Shown here in pieces: positions 17,484 to 27,026 of a stretch of DNA of 64,000 nucleotides; positions within the stretch are counted from its first letter, which is position 1; every line of letters starts with the position of its first letter. Below the pieces are notes generated by a model. It ran no database searches. It was not told where the DNA came from and was given only the letters and a program-made list of their open reading frames with translations. Location of the stretch: NCBI GenBank assembly GCA_964581815.1, contig CAZORE010000006.1:61077-125076 (forward strand), given 5' to 3'. The position numbers were made by a program, and so were the translations under genes. This DNA comes from Trebonia sp964581815 (GTDB taxonomy: Bacteria > Actinomycetota > Actinomycetes > Streptosporangiales > Streptosporangiaceae).

Positions 17484-17915
17484 TCAGAGAATTCCTGGCA
17501 GCACCTCCTCGGCGGCTTCGGAGAACGAGTCCTCCTGGGCGGCCAGGTAGGTCTCCCATGCCTGCGCGTCCCAGATCTCAAGCCGGGTGTTGGCCCCGAT
17601 CACCACGCAGTCCCGGTCAAGGCCGGCGTAAGTGCGCAGCGCGGCGGGCACGGTGATCCGGCCCTGCTTATCCGGGAGCTCGTCGGAGGCGCTCGCGAAG
17701 AAGACCCGGCTGTAGTCCCGTACCGCCTTGGCGGTCACCGGCGCGGCACGCAGCGACTCGGTGATCCGCGCGAACTCATCGCGCGGGAAGACGTACAGGC
17801 AGCGCTCCTGCCCCTTCGTGATCACGACTCCCCCCGAGAGCTCGTCACGGTACTTGGCGGGCAGGAACAGCCGTCCCTTCTCGTCAAGCCGGGGTGCGTG
17901 AGTGCCGAGAAACAT
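17484..17915 (-). CDS. mraZ: Division/cell-wall cluster regulator MraZ
   Basis: AbrB-like DNA-binding protein that represses its own cluster. 143 aa with two SpoVT-AbrB repeats, each holding the conserved DxKGRLxxP / DxQGRIxxP signature (DEKGRLFLP and DKQGRITVP). The ATG is preceded by GGAGGTGGGG. First gene of the mraZ-rsmH-ftsI-murE-murF-mraY run; the four 10-bp-spaced repeats upstream are its probable binding site. Confidence 0.96.
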   Translation of the reverse strand: MFLGTHAPRLDEKGRLFLPAKYRDELSGGVVITKGQERCLYVFPRDEFARITESLRAAPVTAKAVRDYSRVFFASASDELPDKQGRITVPAALRTYAGLDRDCVVIGANTRLEIWDAQAWETYLAAQEDSFSEAAEEVLPGIL

Positions 17916-17957
17916 TCGGTCCCCACCTCCAGCCCCTAGCGAGCCGAGCTTCGATGA

Positions 17958-18001
17958 CCATCTCACTCCACCGCGCCCCACTGTACCCCACATTCCTCCA
18001 C
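17958..18001 (-). promoter_or_regulatory. Probable MraZ operator (10-bp-spaced GTGG repeats)
   Basis: On the minus strand GTGG occurs at 18001-17998, 17991-17988, 17981-17978 and 17971-17968, exactly every 10 bp (GTGGAGGAAT, GTGGGGTACA, GTGGGGCGCG, GTGGAGTGAG), with a degenerate fifth (ATGG) at 17961-17958. Closely spaced short direct repeats with this period are the known form of MraZ-binding sites. TACAGT within the array could be the -10 box, so binding would block transcription. Confidence 0.7.
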
Positions 18002-18457
18002 CAGCACCAGCCCAAACCTGACTGCCAAGACTCGTGCCATGGCAAAGCAGCAGGTCAGCGCCGGTGGTGCAAAGTGGGGGAAGAACGCGACTACGCGGCG
18101 CGTCGCGGGCCGGCTCACCGCCACAGGGGCGGGAGATACGGGTGAGGTGCGTGAGGCTGCGCGACCACGGGATTCGGGCCGCGACGGGGGCGCGGTGGGG
18201 GACGGTGGAGCGGGCTGCGGGCGGGGTAACGGGCCCGGAACGGCGGAGCACGCTCTCGTTCTGCCGCCGCGAATTGACCGTTTTATTGGAGAAAACAGCT
18301 ATGACTGGGGAAAGGCGTAGACCTCTGGGGGAATCATTGGATATGTTCCCTGGCAGGGCAGGCGTCGAGCGTGGCGATTTCGTGCGGCACGGCATACTGT
18401 GCAGTAGACGAGGCGGTCTCCGGCGCCGGCGCGGCCGGGCCTTTTCGGGGAGGGCTT
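18002..18457. other. Divergent intergenic region between mraZ and moxR
   Basis: No convincing gene. A possible moxR promoter begins with TTGACC at 18274-18279 inside an AT-richer patch, with TATGAC at 18300; the 20-nt spacer is long, so this is weak. The remainder is GC-rich without clear repeats. Confidence 0.35.
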
Positions 18458-19432
18458 TTGGTACTCGATACGGGGCGCGGCCAGCAGCGGAACCTTGATG
18501 ACCTGGTCGCCACCGCGCAGCGGGTCGCGGTGGCCATCCAGTCGGTGATTGACGGTAAGGCCGATGCGGTCAGGCTCGCGCTGATCGTCCTGCTCGCCGA
18601 GGGGCACCTGCTCATCGAGGACGTGCCCGGCGTGGGCAAGACGATGCTCGCCAAGGCGCTTGCGCGGTCCATCGACTGCTCGGTGCGGCGGATCCAGTTC
18701 ACCCCTGACCTGCTGCCGAGCGACATCACCGGGGTCAGCGCCTACAACCAGGAGCGGCGCGAGTTCGAGTTCAAGCCGGGGCCGGTGTTCGCGAACATCG
18801 TGGTCGGCGACGAGATCAACCGGGCGTCGCCGAAAACCCAGTCCGCGATGCTCGAGTGCATGGAAGAGCGGCACGTCACCGTCGACAGCACCACCTACGA
18901 GCTCGACCGGCCGTTCATGGTGATCGCGACCCAGAACCCGGTCGAGATGGAGGGGACCTACCCGCTGCCCGAGGCGCAGCGGGACCGGTTCACCGCGCGG
19001 CTCTCCATCGGCTACCCGACCGCGGCGGCCGAGCTCGAGATGCTCGACACCCACGGGTCTTCGTCGCCGCTCGACCAGCTCAAGCCGGTCGCCACCGCGC
19101 TCGACGTGCGGGCGCTCATCGAGGCCGTCCGCCAGGTGCTCGTGGCCGGCCAGGTGAAGGAGTACATCGTCTCGCTGTGCGCGGCGACGCGGGCGGCGCC
19201 CGAGCTGCGGCTCGGCGCCTCGCCGCGGGCCGCGCTGCACCTGCTGCGCGCGGCGCGGGCCCGCGCCGCGCTCGACGGGCGGGACTACGTCATACCCGAC
19301 GACATCCAGACGCTGGCCAGCCCGGTGCTCGCGCACCGGCTGCTGCCCACCGCCGAGGCCCTCGTGGAGCGGAAGCTGCCCGATCAGGTGGTCGCGCGGA
19401 TCGTGGAGCAGACGCCGCTGCCGCGGCCCTGA
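18458..19432 (+). CDS. MoxR-family AAA+ ATPase
   Basis: AAA+ chaperone-like ATPase, 324 aa from TTG 18458 with GGGGAGGG just upstream; an earlier in-frame ATG (18371) would add an unconserved tail. Walker A is EDVPGVGKT (about 54-62), Walker B VVGDEINR (115-122), sensor ATQNPVEMEGTYPLPEAQRDR. First gene of a moxR-DUF58-transglutaminase set, a common actinobacterial trio thought to mature envelope or secreted proteins. Its position divergent from the division cluster is conserved in related genomes. Confidence 0.92.
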   Translation: MVLDTGRGQQRNLDDLVATAQRVAVAIQSVIDGKADAVRLALIVLLAEGHLLIEDVPGVGKTMLAKALARSIDCSVRRIQFTPDLLPSDITGVSAYNQERREFEFKPGPVFANIVVGDEINRASPKTQSAMLECMEERHVTVDSTTYELDRPFMVIATQNPVEMEGTYPLPEAQRDRFTARLSIGYPTAAAELEMLDTHGSSSPLDQLKPVATALDVRALIEAVRQVLVAGQVKEYIVSLCAATRAAPELRLGASPRAALHLLRAARARAALDGRDYVIPDDIQTLASPVLAHRLLPTAEALVERKLPDQVVARIVEQTPLPRP

Positions 19433-19455
19433 GCACGCTGGTGGTGGCTTAGCTG

Positions 19456-20730
19456 ATGCGCGGGCTACTTGGAGCGCTGACGGTGCGGGGACGGTCCTTC
19501 GTCGCCGCCGGGGCGGCGGCGATCGCCTGCGGCGCCCTCATACCCGAACCCGACCTGGTCCGCATCGGGGTGCTGCTCCTCGCGCTGCCGGTGCTTTCCG
19601 CGTTCGGCGCCGGGCGGGCACGGTACCGGCTGTCCTGCGTTCGCACCGTGTCGCCGCCGCGGCTGCCCGCCGGGCAGGCCGCGTCGCTGACCATCCGGCT
19701 CACCAACGTGTCCAGGCTGCGCACCGGGCTGCTGCTCGCCGAGGACACGGTGCCCTACGCGCTCGGGTCGCGGCCGCGGTTCGTCTTCGAGGGGATCGGC
19801 GCGGGCGGCTCGCGCGCCTTCACCTACCAGCTCGGGTCGGAGACCCGCGGGCGGTACACCGTCGGGCCGCTGCGCGTGCGGGTGGCCGACTCGTTCGGCC
19901 TGGTATCCATCACCCGGGCGTTCACCACGACGTCGGTGCTGACGGTCACCCCGCGGATCATCCCGCTCGCCAAGCCGCCGGTCGGCGGCTTCTGGCTGGG
20001 CGACAGCGAGCTCGGGCGGCGGTCCATTTCGGCCTCAGGCGACGACGACGTGGCACCCCGCGCGTACCAGACCGGGGACAGCCTGCACCGGGTGCACTGG
20101 CGGTCCACCGCGCGGTATGGCGAGCTGATGGTCCGCCGCGAGGAGCAGCACTGGCGGAATACGGCGTCGCTCTTCCTCGACAGCCGGCGCGCCGCCTACT
20201 CGCCCGCCATGTTCGAGCTCGCGGTCAGCGCGGCCGCGTCTATCGGGGTGCACCTGGCGGGCGAGGGCTTCGACGCGCGCTTCGTGACCGCGGAGGGCGA
20301 GGTGCCGGCGCAGGGCTCGTTCCGTGACACGCTGCTCGACACGCTGGCCGTGCTCCGGCCGTCGCGGGCGGCTTCCATCAAGGCGGCGGCGCAGGCGCTC
20401 GGTTCGGCGGGCGGTCAGGTGATCGCGGTGATCGGGGACATGCCCGCGGCAGAGGCGCGCGAGCTCGCCGCGGCCCGGCGCGGCGCGGCGGGCGTCGCCA
20501 TCGTCCTGGCGGAAGAGGGCACGGGCACGGACGCCGCCCATGTGCTCGCCGCGTCCGGCTGGCGGGTCGCGGTCGCGCACGACGCGGCGCGGCTGACGGC
20601 GGCGTGGCAGCAGCTGCAAGGGATCGCCCGTCCAGACGGGCCCGGCGTGCGCGGCGTCCCCATCGGGCTCGCGGCGGCGGACGGGCCTGCCGCGGACGGC
20701 GGGCTGGCGAGGGAGGCGGCCCATGGCTAG
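19456..20730 (+). CDS. DUF58 domain membrane protein
   Basis: 424 aa. Two hydrophobic spans near the start (about 15-52) anchor a cytosolic or extracellular beta-rich domain. The DUF58 mark, DDDVAPRAYQTGDSLHRVHW followed by RSTARYGELMVRR, is at about 196-226, then a von-Willebrand-A-like region. It starts 23 nt after moxR and overlaps the transglutaminase gene by 8 bp, so the three form one transcript. DUF58 proteins are partners of MoxR ATPases; the substrate is not known. Confidence 0.9.
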   Translation: MRGLLGALTVRGRSFVAAGAAAIACGALIPEPDLVRIGVLLLALPVLSAFGAGRARYRLSCVRTVSPPRLPAGQAASLTIRLTNVSRLRTGLLLAEDTVPYALGSRPRFVFEGIGAGGSRAFTYQLGSETRGRYTVGPLRVRVADSFGLVSITRAFTTTSVLTVTPRIIPLAKPPVGGFWLGDSELGRRSISASGDDDVAPRAYQTGDSLHRVHWRSTARYGELMVRREEQHWRNTASLFLDSRRAAYSPAMFELAVSAAASIGVHLAGEGFDARFVTAEGEVPAQGSFRDTLLDTLAVLRPSRAASIKAAAQALGSAGGQVIAVIGDMPAAEARELAAARRGAAGVAIVLAEEGTGTDAAHVLAASGWRVAVAHDAARLTAAWQQLQGIARPDGPGVRGVPIGLAAADGPAADGGLAREAAHG

Positions 20731-23263
20731 CCACCGGCGGACGGTGGCCGCGGCCTGCGCGGTCATCCTCGCGTCCATCTCGCTGTACCCCATCTTCACC
20801 GGGACGGCCTGGTTCTGGGCCGGGTGCGGGTCTGCCCTGGTCGTCGCGCTCGCGGGCACGGCGACCCGGCTGCGGCGGCTGCCGGTCCCCGTGACGCTGC
20901 TCGCGGGCGCTGCCGCGCTGCTCCTCTACCTCAACCTGGTCTTCGCCAACGCCAGGTCGCTCTACCACCTGCTGCCCACCCCCGGGTCGCTCGCCGCGCT
21001 GTGGCACACCGCCGGGCAAGGGTTCAGCCAGGCGTCCGCGTACGCTCCCCCGGTGCCGGGGCTGCGCGGCATGGTGCTGCTCGCGGCCGGCGGCATCGGC
21101 ATCGCCGCGCTGCTCACCGACCTGATCGCGGTCAGGCTCGGCAGCGCCGCGCTGGCCGGGCTGCCGCTCCTGCTGCTGTTCACCGAGCCGTTCACGCTCA
21201 GCGTGTCCCGCGGCGTCGTCGGCACCACGCTCGCGTTCTGCCTCGGCGTGGGCGGGTACCTGGCGCTGTTGTCGAGCGAGGGCAGGGACCGCATCCGCGA
21301 CTGGGAGCAGACGGACGCCACCGATCATTACGCGCCGGACACGCGGCCGCTCGCCGCCGCGGGACGGCGGGTCGGCACCGCCTCGGTCCTGCTCGCGCTC
21401 TGCCTGCCGCTGTTCATCCCCGGGCTGCACACCACCCGGCTGTTCGGCGGGCAGCCGGGGATCGGCGGCACGGGCGGAAGCGGCGGCGCCGCGCTCGGAT
21501 TCCCCAACCCGAACGTGCAGCTGTCGCAAGAGCTGACGGCGGCCAAGGCGACGACCGTGCTCACCTACACCTCGACCAACCCCGGCTACCTGCGGATCTA
21601 CGCGCTCGACAAGCTCACGGACGCGGGCTGGCAGCTGTTCGCCCAGCCCGAGTCGCTCGTCCCGGTCAGCCCGCGGCTGCCCGCGGCGCCCGGCCTCACC
21701 GGGAAGGCCGGGGTGGCCAGCCAGCGAACCATCATCTCCATCGCCAGCGGCGTCGGCGACGACGAGCTCTCCGCGCTGCCCGTGCCCTACCCGGCCACGT
21801 CCATCTCGGTGAAGGGCGACGTGCGCGCGGACCGGGCCACGCTCATGGTGTTCGACTCCGGTGTCTCCCTCAGCGGTCTCAGCTACACGGTCACCAGCCT
21901 GTCGGAGGCACCGGGCGATCAGGTGCTCAGCGCCGCGCCGCCGGCCGCCGCGTCCATCACGGCGCATTACCTGTCGGTCCCCGCGGACTACCAACCGCTG
22001 CGCGCCGTGGCGCTGTCCGTGGTCCGGGCCGCGGGGGCGAAGACCCCCTTCCAGGAGGCCGTGGCGCTGCAGGACTGGCTGGCGGCCGGGTCGTTCAAGT
22101 ACACGCTGAAGGCGCCGTCGGTGGTCAGCGCCGCCGGGCTCGCCCAGTTCCTCGAGATCACCAAGAAGGGCTACTGCCAGCAGTTCTCCTACGCCATGGC
22201 GGTACTCGCCCGGCTGCTCGGCATCCCGTCCCGCGTCGCCTACGGGTTCACGGCGGGCGCGCCGACCGCGACGCGCACGTACACGGTCACCACCCATGAC
22301 GCGCACGCCTGGCCGGAGCTGTTCTTCCAGGGATACGGCTGGCTGCGGTTCGAGCCGACGCCGTCTGGCCCGGCGGGGCAGGGCACCGCGTTCGCGCCCT
22401 CCTACTCGGGCACGCCGGGCAGCGCGGGGCCGCCGGCCCTGTCGACGCAGACAAGCAGCCCGGGCGCGACGGCGAGCGTCAGCGCGAGCGGCGGCATCCC
22501 GCCGAACCTGCGCGAGATCCTCGGCAACGACTTTGGCGGCGCGGCGGGCGGCCCCGTCCGCGGCACGGTCAGCCCGTGGGAGATCTTCGGCCTGGTGATG
22601 GCCGGGCTGGTGGTGGTCGCGCTGATCACCCCGTGGTGCGCGCGGCTAGTCGTCAGGCGGCTGCGCTGGCGCCGGGGGCGGCACCCCCGGGCGACCCGGC
22701 CCGCCGTCATCGGGGCGGACAGGACCTCTTGGATTGCTGGCGCCTCCGGGACGGGCGGCCCGACCGGGACCGCCGTGGCCGTCCGGCCGGGGGTGTCCGT
22801 CCTGTCGGCCCGGGAGACCAGGGTCCGGGCCAGGGATATCGCCTGGGCGCACGCGGCGTGGCAGGAACTGCGCGACGACCTCATCGACTACGGCGCCGGC
22901 TACCTGCCGAGCGAGTCACCGCGGGCAGTGGCCGCCCGGGCCGGCGAAGGGCTGGTCCTCACCGGGACCGCGCGGGCGGCGCTCGGCCGCATCGCGATGG
23001 CCGAGGAACGCGCCAGGTACGCACCCGCGCCCGCCGACGGGTCGGGCCTGCGGGCGGACAGCATCGCGGTACGCCGGGGCATCGCCGCCGCGGTGCCGCG
23101 CGTCACCCGGTGGCGGGCACGGCTGCTGCCCGCGTCCGTGCTCGGCCCGGTGCTGGCCACGCTCGCATCGGCGGCCAACCCGTACCGCGGGAGGATCGGC
23201 ATGGAAGGCAGTGGCCGGCTTGGGCTTGAGCGGCTCGGCAAGCTCCGCCGCAAGGGCTCCTAA
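20723..23263 (+). CDS. Transglutaminase-like membrane protein (DUF3488 family)
   Basis: 846 aa. About six N-terminal transmembrane helices (residues 1-235), then an extracytoplasmic transglutaminase-like domain with Cys485 in KGYCQQF and His528 in DAHAWPE, followed by GYGWLRFEPTPSG. A helix at about 615-640 returns to the cytosol, where a DUF4129-like tail follows. Good ribosome site GGGAGG. Third gene of the moxR trio. Such proteins may cut or cross-link peptides outside the membrane; the actual reaction is not established. Confidence 0.9.
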   Translation: MASHRRTVAAACAVILASISLYPIFTGTAWFWAGCGSALVVALAGTATRLRRLPVPVTLLAGAAALLLYLNLVFANARSLYHLLPTPGSLAALWHTAGQGFSQASAYAPPVPGLRGMVLLAAGGIGIAALLTDLIAVRLGSAALAGLPLLLLFTEPFTLSVSRGVVGTTLAFCLGVGGYLALLSSEGRDRIRDWEQTDATDHYAPDTRPLAAAGRRVGTASVLLALCLPLFIPGLHTTRLFGGQPGIGGTGGSGGAALGFPNPNVQLSQELTAAKATTVLTYTSTNPGYLRIYALDKLTDAGWQLFAQPESLVPVSPRLPAAPGLTGKAGVASQRTIISIASGVGDDELSALPVPYPATSISVKGDVRADRATLMVFDSGVSLSGLSYTVTSLSEAPGDQVLSAAPPAAASITAHYLSVPADYQPLRAVALSVVRAAGAKTPFQEAVALQDWLAAGSFKYTLKAPSVVSAAGLAQFLEITKKGYCQQFSYAMAVLARLLGIPSRVAYGFTAGAPTATRTYTVTTHDAHAWPELFFQGYGWLRFEPTPSGPAGQGTAFAPSYSGTPGSAGPPALSTQTSSPGATASVSASGGIPPNLREILGNDFGGAAGGPVRGTVSPWEIFGLVMAGLVVVALITPWCARLVVRRLRWRRGRHPRATRPAVIGADRTSWIAGASGTGGPTGTAVAVRPGVSVLSARETRVRARDIAWAHAAWQELRDDLIDYGAGYLPSESPRAVAARAGEGLVLTGTARAALGRIAMAEERARYAPAPADGSGLRADSIAVRRGIAAAVPRVTRWRARLLPASVLGPVLATLASAANPYRGRIGMEGSGRLGLERLGKLRRKGS

Positions 23264-23268
23264 GACGC

Positions 23269-23679
23269 CTACAGGCCGCCCTCCTGCCGCCTGCGCCAGC
23301 GCTCGTCTAGTCGCTCGCCGAACGAGGCGTGCCCCGCGGTTCCCCGCTTCGAGCGCTTGGAACGGCGCTTGCCCGCCGACTGGCCCGGCGTCGCGCCCAG
23401 GGCGACGGCAGTCATCTGCCGCCAGCTATTGAGCACCCAGATGCTGCACAGCAGCATGACGACAAATCCCGCGACGGCCAGGCCGATGACCGGCAGGACG
23501 ATGCCGGCGGCGATCATGGCCGCGCCAAGGGCCAGGCCGACAAGCGCCTCTGCCACCCGACGCCGGTAATGCACGCGGGGATCGGTAGAGCGAACACGCC
23601 GCACTAGCGCGCGATCCTCCCTGTAGAGCGCCTGCTCGATCTGCTCGAGCTGACGCTGCTCATGCTCAGAGAGCGGCAC
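23269..23679 (-). CDS. DUF3040 membrane protein
   Basis: 136 aa from GTG 23679, chosen because GGGAGG precedes it and the protein then begins with the family-defining PLSEHEQRQLEQIEQALY. Two hydrophobic helices at about 37-80 and a basic C-terminal tail (KRRSKRSKRG). DUF3040 is an actinobacterial family of unknown role regularly found next to dinB and the division cluster. Convergent with the transglutaminase gene, 5 nt away. Confidence 0.9.
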   Translation of the reverse strand: MPLSEHEQRQLEQIEQALYREDRALVRRVRSTDPRVHYRRRVAEALVGLALGAAMIAAGIVLPVIGLAVAGFVVMLLCSIWVLNSWRQMTAVALGATPGQSAGKRRSKRSKRGTAGHASFGERLDERWRRRQEGGL

Positions 23680-23725
23680 GACGCCTCCCATAAAGCCCGG
23701 GGGGTGGGGTGACTTTCACCTCACG

Positions 23726-25006
23726 TTAGACACCTGGTTCATTTCCCAGGATACGAGGCGCATCACACCCCTTGGAAGGGGCGTCCGCCCGCCCGTCCGC
23801 GGAAGAATCATCGGATTGTATGAAAAGTGCCGCCGGCCGAACCGCGCCGGCCCCGAATCTGCTGGTGATCCGGTCCACCGCCTGCTCTGCTTCCCGCCAG
23901 CCCGCCGGGCGGTCACCAAACGCCAGCTGCCGCGCGGACTCGGCGGCGGGACGCAGCCCGGCCGCGCGGACGCCGACGAGCCGCAGCCGCGCACGGCGGT
24001 CGAGCCCGGAGCCCTCGTACAGCGCGCACGCGATCGCGTAGATCTCCCTGGCCACGTCGGTCGGCTCGGCGAGCGTACGCGACCTGGTGATGGTCTTGAA
24101 GCTGGCGAGCCTGAGCTTCACGGTCACCGTCCGCGCCACGCACCCGGCGCCGCGCAGCGCCTCGGCGGTCCGCCCGGACAGCCGCAGCAGCTCTCGCCTG
24201 ATGATGTCGGGGTCGTCGACGTCCACGGGGAACGTCTCCTCGGCGCCGACGCTCTTCTCCTCCCGCCGCGGGACGACCGGCCGCTCGTCACGGCCCCAGG
24301 CCAGGGCGTGCAGGTGCTCGCCCGCGACGCCGAGCTCCCTGCGCAGGGTGGCGGCGGGCACGTGCGCGATGTCCCCCACGGTCCGCAGGCCGAGCCTGGC
24401 CAGGACCTCCTCGGCCCGGTCACCAACCCCCCACAGCGCGCTCACCGGGAGCGGGTGCAGGAACTCGAGGAGCCCGTGGGCTGGGATGACGAGCAGCCCG
24501 TCCGGCTTGCAGCGCGCCGAGGCAATCTTCGCGACGAACTTGACCGATGCCACCCCGACCGAGCAGGTGATCGACTGCTGCTCGCGGACCTGCCGCCTGA
24601 TCAGCTCCGCGATGCTCGCAGGCGAGCCGAGCCGCCGCCGGGCGCCGGACACGTCGAGGAACGCCTCGTCAAGCGAGAGCGGCTCCACCGCCGGGGTAAC
24701 GGCCCGGAAGATGGCCATGATCTCACGGGAAACCTCGCCGTACAGCCGGTGCCTTGGCGGGATGAAGACCGCCTGCGGGCACAGCCGCCTCGCCCGGCTG
24801 ACGGGCATCGCGCTCCGGACGCCGAACGCCCGCGCCTCGTAGGTCGCCGACAGCACGACCCCGCGGTTGCCGAGGCCGCCGACCACGACGGGCCTGCCCC
24901 GCAGCCCGGGCTGGTCGCGCAGTTCCACGCTCGCGTAGAACGCGTCCATGTCCACGTGCAGGATGCGGCAACCCACGTCGTCAGGAAGCGCAGCATCACC
25001 GGACAT
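23726..25006 (-). CDS. dinB: DNA polymerase IV (Y-family)
   Basis: Error-prone translesion polymerase, 426 aa. The palm holds the metal-binding acids in HVDMDAFYASVE and PLSLDEAFLDVSG; fingers YEARAFGVRSAMP; thumb GVGDRAEEVLARLGLRTVGD; C-terminal little finger. No beta-clamp motif is obvious at the end. It lies between DUF3040 and a methyltransferase, the usual actinobacterial order. No SOS box was recognised; a repeat occupies the upstream gap. Confidence 0.95.
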   Translation of the reverse strand: MSGDAALPDDVGCRILHVDMDAFYASVELRDQPGLRGRPVVVGGLGNRGVVLSATYEARAFGVRSAMPVSRARRLCPQAVFIPPRHRLYGEVSREIMAIFRAVTPAVEPLSLDEAFLDVSGARRRLGSPASIAELIRRQVREQQSITCSVGVASVKFVAKIASARCKPDGLLVIPAHGLLEFLHPLPVSALWGVGDRAEEVLARLGLRTVGDIAHVPAATLRRELGVAGEHLHALAWGRDERPVVPRREEKSVGAEETFPVDVDDPDIIRRELLRLSGRTAEALRGAGCVARTVTVKLRLASFKTITRSRTLAEPTDVAREIYAIACALYEGSGLDRRARLRLVGVRAAGLRPAAESARQLAFGDRPAGWREAEQAVDRITSRFGAGAVRPAALFIQSDDSSADGRADAPSKGCDAPRILGNEPGV

Positions 25007-25075
25007 AGCTCACCTCCCACGCCTGACCAGGCCGATTCCGAGGCTACGGCATCCGGGCCGCGGGCCGCAGGCCCG

Positions 25076-25169
25076 CATCGGGGGGGTACGGGGGGTCGTC
25101 CCCCCGGGAGATGCGCTTGGCCCGGGCCTGATAAGACCGCGTTTTTTGCGATCAGGCCCGGGCCAAGCG
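25076..25169. repeat. Composite intergenic repeat, copy I (A then B)
   Basis: Module A (25076-25110) reads CATCG, two G-runs separated by TAC, then a GGGGGG-TCGT-CCCCCC hairpin (25090-25105). Module B is a perfect 19-bp inverted repeat (25114-25132 with 25151-25169, arm CGCTTGGCCCGGGCCTGAT) around an 18-nt loop containing CGC-GTTTTTT-GCG. It sits between the methyltransferase stop and the dinB start, where it may also end the methyltransferase transcript. Confidence 0.75.
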
Positions 25170-25170
25170 A

Positions 25171-26025
25171 TCAGGCCCGATATCCGAGCACGTGCAGCCG
25201 GGTGGCGATGTCCCGCAGCGGCGGGCAGGTGGCCGCGGCCTCCTCGAGCGCGCGCAGCGCCTCGACCGCGGCCAGGTCGGCCGGCGCCCCGGGCAGCAGG
25301 CCGGAGAAGACCCTGATCCCGTGCGCGTCCCCCACCTGCAGCCCGGCCCCCTCGAGCAGCGCGGTGAGCTCGGGCAAGGTGAAGCGCCGCGCCAGCTGCG
25401 CCATCCCGCGGGCCGGCGTCGGGCGGGGCTCCGGCCCCGGTGCGGTGCCGGAGTCCCGGTCGACGCCGGGCAGCATCGCCCGCGCCTCGGCGTACTTCCC
25501 GGCGAGCGCGCGCTGCAGGACCGCCGCGACGGTGTTAGCGGCAAGCACGCTGACTGTGCCGCCGGGGCGCAGTACGCGGGCGATCGCCGCGAGCGCGGCG
25601 GGCGGTGAGTCCACGTACTCAAGAACGTTGTGGCAGATCACCAGGTCCGCGCCGGCACTGTCTTGGCCGGCCCCGGCCGCACCGGGCACGCCGACCAGGG
25701 CGGGCAGGTCGGCGGCCTCACCCTGGACCTCGATGAGCGTGACCTGAGCCTCGCCCGCCCGCCATCGCGCGGCGGCGAGTGCGTCCGGGCTCGGGTCCAC
25801 CACGGTGACGCGGTGCCCGCGGGCGGCGATGCTCACCGCGAGCCCGCCGGTCCCCGCGCCCACGTCAACGATGTCAAGGACGGCACGGCCAGTCTGCGCG
25901 ACCCGCGCCGCGATGACGTCGGCCAGGACGTCCCCGACCAGCGACGGCCGCGACCCGTCGCGCTTGCGTTCGGCGTCCGGGCCACGCGTCCCCGGCACGG
26001 CTCTCGCGGGAACCTCTGCGGTCAC
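25171..26025 (-). CDS. Class I SAM-dependent methyltransferase
   Basis: 284 aa. SAM loop VDVGAGTGGLAVSIAARGH (motif I), VTVVDPSPDALAAA (motif II), DLVICHNVLEYVDSP (motif IV) and LRPGGTVSVL (motif V). It resembles SmtA/UbiE-like enzymes found beside dinB in actinobacteria; substrate unknown. The low-complexity part near residues 120-130 (GVPGAAGAGQDSAG) is a likely surface loop. Confidence 0.88.
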   Translation of the reverse strand: MTAEVPARAVPGTRGPDAERKRDGSRPSLVGDVLADVIAARVAQTGRAVLDIVDVGAGTGGLAVSIAARGHRVTVVDPSPDALAAARWRAGEAQVTLIEVQGEAADLPALVGVPGAAGAGQDSAGADLVICHNVLEYVDSPPAALAAIARVLRPGGTVSVLAANTVAAVLQRALAGKYAEARAMLPGVDRDSGTAPGPEPRPTPARGMAQLARRFTLPELTALLEGAGLQVGDAHGIRVFSGLLPGAPADLAAVEALRALEEAAATCPPLRDIATRLHVLGYRA

Positions 26026-26308
26026 TCTTAACCACTCCCCAGGTTGCCCGGGCAGGCTTACTGTGCAGTCTCACTGTAGTGGGGGCTTCGCCGTATGACG
26101 TGCCGCCCGCCCAGCGAGCGACCCCTGCTACCTTACGTGTTTGTAACATAACCAGTTAGTGACAGAGAGGCTGAACCCGGGACGGTAATGTCCCGTTCTA
26201 CCCATCGTGGGACGTCATCAGAACGGTTCGCCAAGCGGACGAAAGCGACACGCCGCGGGTAAGCGAATGACCCCACCTGAACCACCCAGGACCCGTATGC
26301 TCAACCGC

Positions 26309-26947
26309 ATGCCAGCCGCCACCGAGCACCTCGAACTCCCCCATCCCCGGCGCCTGCTCTGGTCGTCCGCGTGGACCATGGCCGAGTCAGTCGGGCTGCC
26401 CTTCGGCACGTACGTCGTGCTCACCGACGTGGTGAGCCCGGATGCCGGGCTGCTCGCCGGCACGGCCGTGGTCTGGCTACTCATAGCGCTCCGCAAGGTC
26501 GTCACCAAGTCGGTCACCGCGCTGCTGATGATCTCCGCGCTCGTACTCACCGTGCAGACCGTGGTGGCGGTCAGCACCGGCTTCCTGTGGATGTTCGAGC
26601 TGCAGTTCCCGCTCGGCAACCTGGCGATGTGCGTGATGTTCGCCCGCACCGCGCCGACCCGCAAGCCCCTCGTCGCGCAGCTCGCCGAGGAGGTCGTGTC
26701 GCTCAAGCAGCCGCATCCCGGGCTGCACCGCTTCTTCCAGGGTGCGACATGGCTCTGGGCGGGGCTCTTCGTGGTGCTGACGCTCGGCATGACGGTCATG
26801 ATGAAGACCGAGCCGTTCAAGCTCTTCATGCTGCTGTCGTCGGTGGTGACCGTCGGGCTGACCGCGGTCGGCGCGGGCATCTGCGTCTTGTGGTTCCTCG
26901 CCGTCATCCGCCGCCTCGGCCTGCGGCTGCACTTCACCGCCGCCTAG
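26309..26947 (+). CDS. Multi-pass membrane protein of unknown function
   Basis: 212 aa with about five hydrophobic spans (residues 18-40, 44-65, 70-95, 140-165, 175-200). No family recognised with confidence. The ATG at 26309 is chosen because TATGCT (26296-26301) is a good -10 box ending 7 nt before it, which would give a leaderless transcript; no Shine-Dalgarno sequence precedes it. It stands alone, divergent from the methyltransferase; the 283 nt between hold no other gene. Confidence 0.75.
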   Translation: MPAATEHLELPHPRRLLWSSAWTMAESVGLPFGTYVVLTDVVSPDAGLLAGTAVVWLLIALRKVVTKSVTALLMISALVLTVQTVVAVSTGFLWMFELQFPLGNLAMCVMFARTAPTRKPLVAQLAEEVVSLKQPHPGLHRFFQGATWLWAGLFVVLTLGMTVMMKTEPFKLFMLLSSVVTVGLTAVGAGICVLWFLAVIRRLGLRLHFTAA

Positions 26948-27026
26948 GCGATTTCATTCCGACGGCCGGGCCGATGACGGCGGCCCCGGCGATGGCGGCC
27001 CGGCGGTGCTGCCAGGACCGCCACGG

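Noticed and set aside
20378..22306. A 642-residue minus-strand frame opposite DUF58/transglutaminase
   Set aside because: Arg/Gly/Asp-rich shadow frame with no motif; both opposite genes are well supported.
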